DNA from: Liriodendron chinense
Taxonomy: Eukaryota > Streptophyta > Magnoliopsida > Magnoliales > Magnoliaceae
Direction: 5' to 3'
Assembly (NCBI GenBank): GCA_003013855.2
Contig: PVNU02003892.1
Location: 1,364,001-1,428,000, forward strand
DNA: 64,000 nucleotides
In this document: in pieces, positions 11,356 through 21,681 of the stretch
Layout: every line of letters begins with the position of its first letter
Position numbering within the stretch: the stretch's first letter is position 1
The notes under the pieces: model-generated
What the model was told of the DNA's origin: nothing
The model's input: only the letters and a program-made list of their open reading frames with translations
The model's database searches: none
Position numbers and translations under genes: made by a program

Positions 11356-12042
11356 TGTTGGGAATACGTGGCAGTGGAAGTGAATCACACAAGGCAAACC
11401 ATAATATAACAAGTAAATCGATACACCAAGAGAAGGCAATCTGAATTTTACATGGAAAAACCCCTCACAGGTAAAAAACCATGGCACAAAGTGAACAAGC
11501 CATTATATATGAATCAGAAGTTATAAGAAATTACAGAAGAATCCTTACCCGGATCATAGCCCACTAGAGAATTCCTAAGCTAATTACAAAGTTAATCCTC
11601 ACATGAGAAGGATAAACACAATCCTTTCCCTCATCCCTAGAGAACTTCAAGCTTTCCCTTATCTCTTTCTCTCGCCCTAGAAATCTCTCAATCACTCTAG
11701 GATACCCGATCCCTTTGGCGGCAACCCTAGTTCCGCATTACACCCCTTTAAATAGGAAACAACCCCAATTAGAAACAAATCTCATGCAAAACCATGCAAC
11801 CGACATTACAGTTCGCACACTATCGAGCGCCCGGTAGAACAAAAGTTTGTTCAGAGAGTTCCAGCGTAAATCCAGTTGATTATCGGGCGCCCACCCAAAC
11901 CCCATCGAGCGCCCGACAACCCCTTATCAGCAGCACTTTCAGATTCCAGAAACTGATCCGGGTGACCTCGGGTACCTGACTCGAACTCATTGGGTGCTCG
12001 ATAACCCCTGTCAGTATTCCAAGATTGAAGATAACCTCAACA
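11356..12042 (-). mobile_element. Copia-1 5' LTR
   Basis: The LTR is 687 bp with ends TGTTGGG and CTCAACA on the plus strand. The orientation is set by the primer-binding site immediately to its left and by a TATTTAAA box read on the minus strand at about 11750. It is the most complete of the five LTR copies in 2084-12042. Confidence 0.75.
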
Positions 12043-12113
12043 GAAAGTTCCATAAATTCAGAGTAGTTATCCCATGAGGAAGACGGTGATTGACCTCACC
12101 AAGTCCCCCCATC
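12043..12113 (+). mobile_element. Continuation of the gypsy 3' LTR split by Copia-1
   Basis: GTAGTTATCCCATGAGGAAG and GGTGATTGACCTCACC match the end of the related LTR at 55990-56030. Joined to 1522-2083 this completes the LTR, which shows that Copia-1 inserted into it. Confidence 0.65.
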
Positions 12114-12895
12114 ACAGTTTTTGTTGTTGTTTATTTAATTGTAATGTACTACTAATGAGCATTTTTCTTCTACCTCGACCTCCTAAATTCATGATGATGG
12201 TCGTTATTGTTGAGATGTTTGGTTTTGGTACCCATTCGCCCATGGCACCAGGGCACTATTTTAACAGGTCACAATGAGAATTGCACGTTACGATTGAGGG
12301 AGGGCAACTATTCACAGCTGGCCCTTCAATGACCATTAACCAAAAGTTTTGTTCCATAGCATACCTGCAACTGATTCGATCGTTTTAGTCTATTATGACA
12401 TGCTCGCGTGTACAGAAGGCATGGAAATGGATCGTGTCCAACATGGTGGACCCAAAGGTCTGGGCCCAATCCTCAGAGTGACATTGGCGAGCTTGGTTTA
12501 GGTACTACTTCTACCTATGCAGAGCTCGGGATAGGCTGGTATGTGTCATGTCTATACTGGTGGAGAGCAGACCTAACATGATTGTGTCAGGCTTGCTAAT
12601 GTGACATGTCTCTTCTAACAACAATGTGTTCTCCACCAATACAGATGTGACACGTACGTGACACATCAAGCCTGTCCCAAGCTCTGCTCAGGCTCGGGTA
12701 ATACCTAATCCGTCAATGGCAATGTATTTCCACGTGATTAGACGTTCACCGGGTTTAATCAAACAGCTACAAGGGCTCATATTATACTATTACCAAGGCA
12801 TGCATTGCCAAACAAACACCATAACAGGAAGTCTAGCTGCTTCCTCTAACAACACCAGACAGGTAAAGCAAATGACAATGACGACTTAATTACGA
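12114..12895. other. Region 3' of the bark-storage-like gene; contains a small inverted-repeat element
   Basis: I see no gene here. A probable MITE lies at about 12496-12714: GCAGAGCTCGGGATAGGCT near its left end pairs with AGCCTGTCCCAAGCTCTGC near its right end. The outer ends TTTAGGTACTAC and GTAATACCTAATCC resemble the GGATTAGGTACTACCC terminal repeats seen at 46401-46562. The rest is unassigned. Confidence 0.5.
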
Positions 12896-13246
12896 TTACA
12901 TTACTGAGGTACTCGACGAAACAAACAGCTCCTTGATGAACTCAATCACAACTGCAACGGAATTCGTGGCGGCGAGAGAAGTGAAGGTGTCTGCCTCATT
13001 TGACTGTGCAGACCCTCCTCCGGCAAGATCTGAAAGGGCCCTGAATGCAATGTATGGGACCCGTTGTTGTAGACATATGAGCGCGACGGAAGCACTCTCC
13101 ATATCCACTGGGCTGACACGGAACTTCTTGTATATGAAGCTCCGGTAGGCGGCATTGTCAAGGTAAATATTTGCGCTCGTTCCTCTGAGAACAGTTAACA
13201 CCTTCGGGGTGGTCGACAAACAGGTGGTGGAGTTTACTGCAACTTT
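12896..13246 (-). CDS. Exon 5: C-terminal catalytic half
   Basis: The exon starts at acceptor GAAGCTAG, phase 0, with KVAVNSTTCLSTTPKV and runs 116 codons to TAA at 12896-12898. It holds VDMES and SDLAGGG. The open frame is uninterrupted, which argues that any inactivation is recent. Confidence 0.85.
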   Translation of the reverse strand, partial: KVAVNSTTCLSTTPKVLTVLRGTSANIYLDNAAYRSFIYKKFRVSPVDMESASVALICLQQRVPYIAFRALSDLAGGGSAQSNEADTFTSLAATNSVAVVIEFIKELFVSSSTSVM

Positions 13247-16200
13247 CTAGCTTCAAACCCTGCATTATTCAAATGCTTCATCAAGCACTAGATCGTCTCA
13301 ATAGAAGGTGGGCCAGGTTCCGGCAGTGGCAAAAGTCCATTAACTGTATGGGCATGACCATGCAATAGACAATGTGTTTCAACCTTGGGCTATCCACAAC
13401 TGGGTTCACCAGTTGAATGGTTCCATACCAAGCAGTGGAGGTTTCTAGCACTCAGACGAGTCCTTCTGTGCAACTCATCCGAGTTGACTCAGACTCGGTT
13501 GGACCCAATCCAGTTCGACACTATGCTCAGACTCCATAGTAAAAAAAGGGGTGATGAAAAAGCACCGTGTGCACTGGTGGGCCATACAGTGAAAAGCTGA
13601 GATTTTTTCCCGGAGAAATGGGGTTGCCATTTCACTGCCGACCCTACCTCTGACGAGGTTATTAAAGGTAATTGGCGTCTGTTTGCATGAGCTGAAATTC
13701 AAACATCACATGACACTATCTTGGTTCCATTGTAGCAAAAATAAGAAGAAAATTCAGCCCACTGTGAAGATCTCCTGGTAAAAAGATTAGGCTGATCAAC
13801 TCAACATGTGGGACACAACATTGAAACCTGGCCAAATATATGGTGAGTGACCTGATGAGTGGATGGTCCTGATTCGCCGCCAATTGTGCGGCCCACTAGT
13901 GCAAAAGATGGTGCCAGAGGATTCCAGTCCATCAAGTTGGGGGTGTATATGAACATCCATCCAAACAGACCGTTGATTCTTGATATTTTTAAATACGCCA
14001 CAAGGATGCATGCCATGGACGGAAAAGTTTAAAGACACCATCATCCAGCATCTCTTTTCTGATGTTCATATCTCTGATGATGAATAAAAATAAATAAATG
14101 TAATTATAAAGAATCATAATAAAGAGAAAGAGAGATTTAAGGCAGTTCTACTGACCTCTAACTTCTTTGAAATTGCAAGGTAGTGGCTATCAACAGGGAC
14201 CCAAAAGGCATGCTCTCTACTTTCAGGGGTCCCAGTCTACTGGGAACACTTCTTCTGGTTGATACCACACATTGTTCAACAAATTGTCAAGTGATCTCTT
14301 TTTCTTGCTTTCATTTACTGTGGTGTAGTCTGAAAACTTCAAGTACCCTAATTCCCTTGTGTAGTCCCCATTCCCCTCAAGAGCTAGTTCATTTTCAGGG
14401 CCGTCTCCATACCTCTGTCCAATACACAGAACACAAGATAATGTAAGAAACACATGAACGTACAGTTGTGTTTGCACTGGAACCTACCCAGGCTATTGAT
14501 ATTTACACCCACTTTGATTGATAGATATGCACTATTTCTTTTCTACTCTTGGGAATGCTGTAGTACAAGTTTGTTTCATTCTCTTACAAAAGTAAGGGTG
14601 GGGGCATCTATTAACTATGGGTGGATAAACAGTTGTTTGGATAGGACTTAGATATTCTTAATTTACCTGTATCAATGCACACATTTTTATCATTTTCCCA
14701 TACACTATGTATGTCTGTATATGTACACACACATATAAAAATCTCGGCAATTTAACTATTTTAGGATTTAGTCACGAAATGATTCCAATACCAATGTAAA
14801 AATTATTTAATATTTTAAATAATCCATTATATGCTTAGAAGTTTAAATTTAAAAATTATGTATTAATGTTTAATTTTTTTTTTTTTTTTAATTTTAGAGA
14901 GATTCCAAGAAAAGCCTCAAAATTTGAAAATCATCTCTCCTGGAAATTTGAATGCATTATGATAAGATACGATCTATTGTATTCAGTGCATCTTTGATGA
15001 AATTTATTGATCTTTACTATCTGATTAACTACTACATTGTAGTACATACCTATATCAGATACATTATATATACAGTATAGAGCATGGGCTACTAATATTT
15101 TATAAAATACATGATTTATACAAAGAAAAAAAAAATTGAGATATGGGCTGTTACCTGCCAATTCCAAAGAGCTGTGTGGGACCAATACTTAGGGATAGCT
15201 ACATCACCAATATTGAGAGATGGGTTTGCATTTCCAGCTATTCCATAGTGCACTACTCCCTCTATCTTAAACAAGCTTAGCAACAGCTGTGTTGTTATAC
15301 CTGCATTAATCTAATAACCAAAAAAGAATAGGAAAAAGGAAGAAAATTAGCGCATAATTATAATATGATTATGCCAAAAATAGAAAGTGAAATCCAGCCA
15401 TTGAGTGGACTATTTTTAGTGGTTAAGATTGGACAGCTAGATAATAGTCTGAGGTCCATTTTCTTTGGGCAAAGATCTCCCAATCATGAGGCTAGGATTG
15501 CCTAACTCATAGTTTAAAAGATGAAAACTCGACTCGACTGGAAACCCAGTCGACAGGAGGGCCCAACAAATGAAGGTTCCAGATCTCTTATTTATGTTTG
15601 CAACGTGTAGTTCAGATTACTTGCTTGAGACTAACTTAGATATTAGTGAAAGGTTCCTGATGAGGAATGATCCCGTTGTAGTGCTCTCAGTCGCATGCAC
15701 TGGGACACTTGGATAGTGTGGTTGATCAATCAGGACCGTCTATTAAGTAAAACATTCATTTGTGAGCTGTATTGTGAAAATTGCACTGGTATGATGATCC
15801 GATTCACCTACAACTTAACCCTTTTTTTAATGACCGTCTATTTTCCAACCAATGGATGTGATATCACGGATTCTCTGATAAAAGTAGTTCTTTAGGACCA
15901 TAAACAATCCATTAAGGGCACAAACAAAACGATGGCTCATATTATAGATTGGACCTATTTTCCTTTAATGATCTTCACCGTACGTCCATTTCCTAGCCTA
16001 TGGATTATATTGTTAAAATCCATTATTGACAGTGTGTTGTTTACATGATGGCCCACGAAACGTCAGCTGGACCTAAAGGACAGCCTGATCAGTGGCCTGG
16101 TTGCACAAGGGTCACAATAACTTGGATTGCTGACTTGTCAAGGTCAGATACAGCTCGTCTGAGTCGACTCGGACTCGGTGGAGCCTGATCTGGTTCGTCA

Positions 16201-16831
16201 CCAGAAGTCAACACTGAAAATAAGCCCAACTCAGCCTGACTTGGACGAGTCGCCCCCAACTCAACTCAGGACTAGACGAGTTGGTCCGAGTCTTCAACCC
16301 AAGCTGGATAGCTTCTCTGTTCTAATATTTCCTTAAGAAAAGAAGATTAAATAAAAATCTCAGAATATTCAAGAGAAAATAAAACTTAAGAGAGTGTCTG
16401 AAACTGGAAATTGTAGACACACCATGCCCAGCCCTGTCATGACCAAAATAACCTTCTTGCCCTCAATAGTACCGAATCGAAATCGCCTCCCTTCAGAAAC
16501 CCAGATAGAAATATCAGCACTATATTCAAAACCTTAAAGTAGAAAAGAAGAAGAAGAAGAAGAAGAAAAGAGAATTTTCTTTTATGTGGGTCTTTTTTAT
16601 ATTACCAGAAAAATCAATGTATGAGATGGTTGTATCAGGAATGTAGGATGGAGATTCAAGGAGAGGGTTCATCTCAAAGGTGTTGGGTATCACCAACCCC
16701 ACATATGGGCCATTACTATTTATGAAGTTGATCTTGTTTTGAAGCCTTCTTGGAACTGCACCATTTGTTTCATGTACGCTTAGGACCATGAAAGCTAAGA
16801 AAGCTACGAGAATAGCCCAAACGCCCGGCAT
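12896..16831 (-). CDS. Bark-storage-protein-like nucleoside phosphorylase family gene, 5 exons, frameshifted in exon 4
   Basis: The predicted protein belongs to the PNP/UDP phosphorylase superfamily, plant bark storage protein (BSP/WIN4-like) branch. Members are vacuolar or secreted nitrogen-storage proteins, some with nucleosidase activity. Exons are 16831-16606, 16490-16423, 15310-15155, 14414-14156 and 13246-12896, all with GT-AG introns. The total is about 352 residues, usual for the family. It starts with a hydrophobic signal peptide (residues 1-24). The exon 3 block HYGIAGNANPS is the phosphate/nucleoside loop. The exon 5 block SPVDMESASVAL (Glu about 286) and ALSDLAGGG (Asp about 309) match the ribose-binding Glu and catalytic Asp of the fold. 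One extra base near 14234 shifts exon 4, so as written the product would truncate after VDWDP. All other joins keep phase. It is either a recent pseudogene or a base-call error. Confidence 0.85.
13247..14155 (-). other. Intron 4 of the bark-storage-like gene
   Basis: Its borders GT (14155) and AG (13247) fit the exon phases. It is 909 bp. Nothing coding is supported; open frames here are chance. A short GAGTTGACTCAGACTCGG word recurs in intron 2. Confidence 0.7.
14156..14414 (-). CDS. Exon 4, with one-base insertion
   Basis: Acceptor ATTGGACAG precedes RYGDGPENELALEGNGDYTR; the donor is GAG/GTCAGT. The exon is 259 bases long, where 258 would keep the phase-0 to phase-0 pattern. The frame is normal to VFPVD, then shifts. 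After the extra base near 14234, the +1 frame resumes family-like sequence (TPESREHAFWVPVDSHY). So the exon is intact apart from a single base. Confidence 0.8.
14415..15154 (-). other. Intron 3 of the bark-storage-like gene
   Basis: 740 bp, AT-rich, with homopolymer T and A runs at about 14874-14890 and 15126-15135. No element or gene recognised. Confidence 0.7.
15155..15310 (-). CDS. Exon 3: nucleoside/phosphate-binding core
   Basis: The 52 codons are in phase 0 from acceptor TTATTAG to donor CAG/GTAACA. The exon reads INAGITTQLLLSLF, then VVHYGIAGNANPSLNIGDVA and ends WSHTALWNWQ. These are the most conserved PNP-family segments in the gene. Confidence 0.85.
15311..16422 (-). other. Intron 2 of the bark-storage-like gene
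   Basis: 1112 bp. It contains a GC-richer patch at about 16130-16310 with repeated GAGTCGACTCGGACTCGG-like words that also occur at 13480-13500. It is probably a transposon relic that I cannot classify. No frame is supported. Confidence 0.6.
16423..16490 (-). CDS. Exon 2: short exon RRFRFGTIEGKKVILVMTGL
   Basis: This 68-bp exon is too short for ordinary ORF detection. It follows acceptor TTTCTGAAG and restores phase after exon 1, giving ...DFSG-RRFRFG. It ends GLGM before donor GTGTGT at 16422. The motif VMTGLGM followed by INAG from exon 3 is the conserved second strand and loop of the family. Confidence 0.8.
16606..16831 (-). CDS. Exon 1: signal peptide and N-terminus
   Basis: The exon begins at ATG 16831 and encodes a leader with a hydrophobic core (WAILVAFLAFMVLSV), then AVPRRLQNKINFINSNGPYVG, the usual N-terminal strand of the family. 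It ends ...IDFS plus one base before donor GTAATA at 16605. A downstream in-frame read would soon hit the GA-rich intron. Confidence 0.85.
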
Positions 16832-16914
16832 TCTCTCTTCCCTAGTGAGTGAGTGAGTGACTGTGAGAGAGAGAGAGAGAGAAAGATGTGTGTTCGAAAC
16901 GACACATACGTGCG

Positions 16915-16922
16915 CTTATATA
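16915..16922 (-). promoter_or_regulatory. TATA box of the bark-storage-like gene
   Basis: TATATAAG on the minus strand, about 85-90 bases upstream of the ATG at 16831. A GA-rich tract (about 16842-16887 in plus orientation) fills the predicted 5' UTR. The spacing is typical for a plant TATA promoter with a short leader. Confidence 0.6.
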
Positions 16923-16929
16923 GAAAACC

Positions 16930-17344
16930 ATGAAGATAAAGGAAAAGAAAACGTGCAAAAATATGTGGTTTTGAATATTTCTTGCAAATTCTTTTTATCT
17001 ATTTGACGATATTTTTATTAAATAAGCATTTCATGGTGGGGCAACGAGAGAACGACAACCACAATAACAACAACAACAACAACAAGGACAGCAGTCATAA
17101 AAATAATCAAGACTATTTTTTTTTTTTTTTCAAATTTTCTTTTTACTCACAGTAAGAAAACAAGATACTTACACTGATCGCCACATGGACCAGACTAAAA
17201 AACCTTGGGCCATCTATCCCACACCCCTCCACAGCTGGGCAGTCGGCGAAACGGCCCTCATCTTCCTAGCTGCAGATTTCCCAACCCCATTTTATTTGAG
17301 AACAACATACCTCTAATCTCCACATGTAAATTCAAGTAAGTTGA
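16930..17344. other. Upstream region of the bark-storage-like gene
   Basis: This contains an (AAC)n-like run near 17067-17092 and a T run at 17117-17130. No gene or classified repeat. Confidence 0.5.
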
Positions 17345-17535
17345 GAAGATACAATTCGCCTAGTACATACTTTCCATTCTCGTGAGACCATCAGCTACAC
17401 CATTAGCTTCCCTTGGAACCAACTGGATCTTAACTTCAGCTCTTCTTTTGATCATGGCTAATCTGGCCTTCTAGTAAAAATAATCATGATCAACTACAAT
17501 GAGACGCTTTCTCATTTGTTGTAGATGAGAATATC
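17345..17535 (-). pseudogene. RNase H-like (RVT_3 type) C-terminal fragment
   Basis: On the minus strand the frame reads KIQLVPREANGVADGLTRM, matching the conserved end of plant non-LTR retrotransposon/RNase H-like domains (VxREANxVADxLAxxG). It is preceded by a weakly similar helix (HLQQMRKRLIVVDHD) and a stop. The final Asp of the RNase H site is in VADG. It is isolated, with no RT visible upstream, so it is probably a LINE or host-domain remnant. Confidence 0.4.
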
Positions 17536-18059
17536 GTGAAAATAATTGTGTGGGATCTGCGTGGTTTGGTGTGTATGACTGTATTGCATCGAACCCATCG
17601 GGCAAATTTCCCATTTTCCCATCATAAAATGGGGACACACAAAAAATTAGTCATTCCAACCATGGGCCACACAATACAAATTAAGCAATGGATACCCAGC
17701 CAAACAAATTCCAAATTCACATGGCCCTCTTGATGATTGGATCAGCCATTTTTCGAGCGTCCCATTTTCAGAATACTTAAGAAAATTGTTAAAACTAATG
17801 TGCTAAGATAGCTCCAAAATCAGATTGGTAAAGCAATCCCAACCTTTACTTCCTAGGGCTGCACACAATTCAATTTATGATCAATTTATTGATCGAATCG
17901 AATTGGATCAAATCATTCACTAAGATCAATTCAATTCAATTTTTTTTAAAAAAAATATTTAATTTCAATTTTCGGTTCTGATCGATCGAATTGAATCGAT
18001 CTGTATCGAATTGAATTGATTGATCGAATTGAATCATATAAATATATATATGGATCGCA

Positions 18060-18500
18060 TGGATGAAATAGATGCATCATAATGTGTTTTATTTATGCCG
18101 TCCATCCATTTTTACATCAAAATTTAAGGCAACATCCCAAAAATTAGAAAAATATGTATCTCAGGTTGACCACACCACAACAAAACAGTGGGGATTGAAT
18201 GTCCACCATTAAATTCTTCCTAGAGCCCATTGTAATTAATGTTTATTTGCCATCCAACTTGTTGATAAGGTCACATAAACCTAGAGGAAGGGAAAAAACA
18301 AATATCAGCTTAATACCAAACTTTTAAGGCCCTAGAAAGTTTTCAATAATAAGTGTCAATCCCCCACTATTTTCTTGTGGTGTGGTCCACTTGAGATTTG
18401 GATGTCTCATTTATGGGCTAATTTTTTAGAATTATATGAAAAAATGGATGGACGGCTTAGATAAAACACATACATCATTGTGGGGTTCATAGAGCTTTAA
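18060..18500. mobile_element. Foldback element inside hAT copy 2
   Basis: The left arm (GCCGTCCATCCATTTTTAC) is mirrored by the right arm (AAAAATGGATGGACGGC). Inner blocks CCACACCACAACAAAACAGTGG and CACTATTTTCTTGTGGTGTGG also pair. Confidence 0.65.
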
Positions 18501-18639
18501 AACCACCCTTCTACATATTAACGCCCGCCCAAGAGTCTAAGATGAATCGGAGTATTGTAGGCCATACAAGTTGTAAAAAAATTAAAAGCTTTAAAACCAC
18601 AAGAAGCAGTGTGAATCGAACCTCTGCCATTGAAAAATT

Positions 18640-18905
18640 ATTGTAGGCCACAGAAGTTTTGAATCAAGTTGATATTGGTGTTTTCCATTCATACATGTCT
18701 ACCTGATCTTACGAATAGGTTGGATGACAAATAAACGTCACTGTGAGCCCTAGGAAGGTTTCAACAGTGGAAATCATTATTCCCACTGTTTCATGTGGCA
18801 TGGTCCACTCAAGCTTTAGATATGTTTCAATTTTGGGCTCAATGGCTAAAATAAGCATGCAAAATGAATGGACGATGGATAAACCAAATGCATTCAAAGT
18901 AGGCT
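18640..18905. mobile_element. Foldback element, right half only
   Basis: Contains the consensus order TTTGAATCAAGTTGATATT, CACTGTTTCATGTGGCATGG and GAATGGACGATGGATAAACC without a left arm. Confidence 0.5.
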
Positions 18906-19984
18906 GAACTGAGTTTATTCAGTATGACAAAAGCGTACTAGCAATCTAAAGTTTACCCAAGGCCAAGACTCAAGAGGGAATTAGGTGTTATGCTGCTAAC
19001 AGCTTAGTGGGTGTTACCCCTACCATGTGGGGCCTACCTTTATGTATTTTTTGTATATACATTCCGTCCATTTAATTTTACATCTCATTTTAGGACATTA
19101 TGATTAAGTTGGATTAAATTTTTACTCTAAAACCATGTATGGATTAGTTATTATGCATGTGTTTTCAGAAATATTTCTATTAATATTAGTATTTGAGGTA
19201 CTATAAAATTCAAACCTGTAAAACCTATAGGATTTCAATTTCCAATGTTTGAAAAATTAAATCGAATTGAATTAAAAAAAATTATCAATTTAATATATAT
19301 CAATTCCAAAAAAATTAGGGTCAATTTAATTTCAATTCAAAATTTTAAAATTAAAATCAATTCAATTTTGAAAATTTATGATCAATTCAATTTCAATTTC
19401 AATTTCAATTTTGAAAATTTATAATCAATTCAATTTCAATTTCATTTAAAATCGAATTGATTGAATAAATGTGCAGCCCTAGTACTTCGTGGACAGTTGA
19501 AAAAGAACCATTAGATATTTTTCATTTTCATCTATCCATCAAGTTGGCCAGATAATCAATTGTGGCTAAGTTTTTGTTCAAGATACATCTATGTTGGGAC
19601 CCATACTTTGGATAAATTATTGGGTCCAGCTCCATGGCTCAATGGCAATGCTGAAATTATAAGATCAAGTGCCAATGTGGTGTGGGTGTGTGTGAAAAAA
19701 AATGGATAATTTACTTAAAGTACTTGTATGTGACCATGTATGTAATTTCTAAGTGCCCGTATATCATCGTCACACCCTCCAGAGTATCAAAGCTCAGGAA
19801 GAGGTTGATATTTTTGAGTTCCGCAAACGCTTATTTAGTTGTGAGAGGGGACATGCCCTTAAGCAAGAGGAGATTCGTATGATCCTCATCCCAAGACATG
19901 CTTCATAATAATCAAGAATGTAGGGAGCATATTAAGTGTGTCTTGGCCTCCCCAACACAGTGCAAACCTAAGCATGGTCTCACC

Positions 19985-20345
19985 TTGATGTATGTGTAGT
20001 ATATCCACACTATCCATCCGCTTTCCTTAGATCATTTTAGGGCATGAGATAAAAAAATAAAGATCCAAATCTCAAGTAAAAACTTCTTGTTGGCCACAAA
20101 AGTTTTGGATCAAGCTGATATTAGTTTTTCCCTTCATCGAGGTGTGTGTGACCTCATCAATAAGTTGGATGGCAAAATAAACATTAGGATGAGCCTTAGG
20201 ATGTTCTTAGTGGCAGACATACAATCCCCACTGATTTCTGAAGCTGACCACTTGAGAATTGTATATATATGCTTCATATTTGGGCTGTCTTAAACTAAGC
20301 TGGAAAAACAGATGGATGGCATGGATATACTATACATATGCAGGC
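19985..20345. mobile_element. Foldback element
   Basis: The left arm CTCACCTTGATGTATGTGTA and CCATCCGCTTTCC are mirrored by GGATGGCATGGATATACTA at the right. The middle carries the usual 'ttttggatcaagctgatatt' block. Confidence 0.55.
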
Positions 20346-20649
20346 TCCATGGCTCACTGATAGAGGGACTCTGTTTCAACCCTGAGATCAAGGGATCTAG
20401 CGTGGGTGGATGGGGGGTGTTGGTGTGATTACAAATTAACCCGGTTCACTTGTCTAGTGGGCCATACATATTGTAGAAAATGGACTGTTTACAAATTGGC
20501 AAATAGTCTAATATGAAAAAAAAAAAAAAAAAAAAATTAATTGCTGCCTTATAACTAACTGGACCAACTTTATTTTGGGGTAGATGATATTCATGCTGGG
20601 CAGCACATACGAACCAAACACAAGTGTACACACGCACAACCGTTGTGCA

Positions 20650-20990
20650 AGATCCAGACCATTCGTGAGAAAGACCATGATCAAGGTGCATGGGTATGAT
20701 TCACATGATAAGATACACTATGGTTATATACATGTGTAAGTGATTGACATGGTTGTGAATTTGGTCCCTTGATTGCAATTCCATGGTCTAACAAACAGGA
20801 TTTTTCTTAATCCAATGTTTTTTCCATGGTAAGAATTTGATCCCAGGGATTGGACGTGAAAATACCATGGAATTACCAGACATGTAATCATTGTGCAATA
20901 AATGATGTTAATCCCACCTAAAATGACTCCATCCCTTCTAGTGCCATGCGCCAAACAGACCCTGAGGGAACCACCTGATGAACGTTCCGG
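20650..20990. repeat. Second MITE-like family, copy 1
   Basis: Shares GATTGACAT, TTTGGTCCCTTGATTGCAAT, TTTGATCCCA, AATACCATGG and ATCATTGTGCAATAA, in the same order, with 46015-46310 and 51720-52183. It ends near CCAAACAGACCCT. It differs from the GGGCCCACC foldbacks apart from a short shared core. Confidence 0.5.
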
Positions 20991-21179
20991 ATCTTTCACA
21001 GATTTGCCATCTTATCAAGTGTGAGGTGATTGTATTTGGTATGTGAGAAATGATACCTGTTCCCGTCGGTGAAATATACTCCCATTCCATGCCACATGAG
21101 GAAATCTAGCATGGCCCTGCGTCCACGAGTCCTGCCACCGCGGCTGTCGGTGGTGGCAGACCGGATTGTGCAGTGTGCA

Positions 21180-21600
21180 GTGGATATTGTGGGGCCCACC
21201 ATGATGTATGTGTTTTATGTCCAACGTTCATTCGTTTTTTCAGTTCATTTTAGGGTATGGCCCCAAAATTAAAGCATATCCAAAGCTCAAGTGACCACAC
21301 TAAACGAAACAGTGGGAATTGAATGCCTGCTGTTGAAAACTTCCAGGGGCAACAGAAGTTTTGGATCAAGCTGATATTTGTGTTTCAACTTCATCAATGT
21401 GTGAGATTTTAGGAACAGGTCAGATGACAAATAAAAATCACCATCGGCCCTAGGAAGGTTTCAACCGTCCACAGCTTTTTATGTGCTCCACTAGAACTTT
21501 GTATATGCTTTTATTTTGGGCTCATGCTCTAGAATAAGTTAGAAAACGGTGGACGGTGTGGATAATGATACATCATGGTGGGCTACACAGACTTTATTCA
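21180..21600. mobile_element. Foldback element
   Basis: GTGGGGCCCACCATGATG at the left pairs with CATCATGGTGGGCTACAC at the right. The inner arms AGTTCATTTTAGGGTATGG and CTCATGCTCTAGAATAAG also pair. Confidence 0.65.
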
Positions 21601-21681
21601 CCGTGTTAGGTGAGTTGCTCGGAAGCGGATTTCCTGCCAAGTGCTAAAGCCTTTGGCCCAAAGTTCCTGCTCTAGGATGCA

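Larger units (their letters stand above)
2084..12042 (-). mobile_element. Copia-1: Ty1-copia element with large internal deletion, carrying nested insertions
   Basis: The block begins TGTTTGGAAAAAATCG and ends CTCAACA. It interrupts a gypsy LTR, with 5-bp flanks AAAAG (2079-2083) and GAAAG (12043-12047) that look like a decayed target duplication. The element points leftward: 5' LTR at 11356-12042, then a tRNA-iMet-type primer-binding site, a gag start and a protease region. That is followed directly by 3' non-coding sequence and LTR copies. Integrase, RT and RNase H are absent compared with Copia-2 at 40844-45768. Later insertions are the hAT at 9587-11032, the LTR-like element at 5804-9265 and an inverted gypsy gag piece at about 3330-4660. 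Confidence 0.65.
17854..19481. mobile_element. Non-autonomous hAT element, copy 2
   Basis: It has the same TIR as copy 1 (TAGGGCTGCACACAATTC at left, TGTGCAGCCCTA at right) and the same subterminal TCGAATCGAAT and CAATTCAATTTCAATTT repeats. The 8-bp flanks TTACTTCC and GTACTTCG match at six positions. There is no transposase; the interior is made of foldback copies (18060-18500, 18640-18905, part at 19020-19160). Confidence 0.75.

Noticed and set aside
12074..12277. 67-codon plus-strand frame near the gene's 3' side
   Set aside because: Starts inside the gypsy LTR continuation and has no recognisable features.
14225..14240. A tiny intron explaining the exon 4 frameshift
   Set aside because: No GT-AG pair of realistic intron length; the shift is exactly one base.
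14183..14477. Separate short genes in both strands
   Set aside because: The minus-strand frame is exon 4 read through its splice acceptor; the plus-strand frame is its shadow.
21185..21195. GGGCCCACC words as TCP/site II promoter elements
   Set aside because: They recur dozens of times as part of the foldback arms, without adjacent genes.
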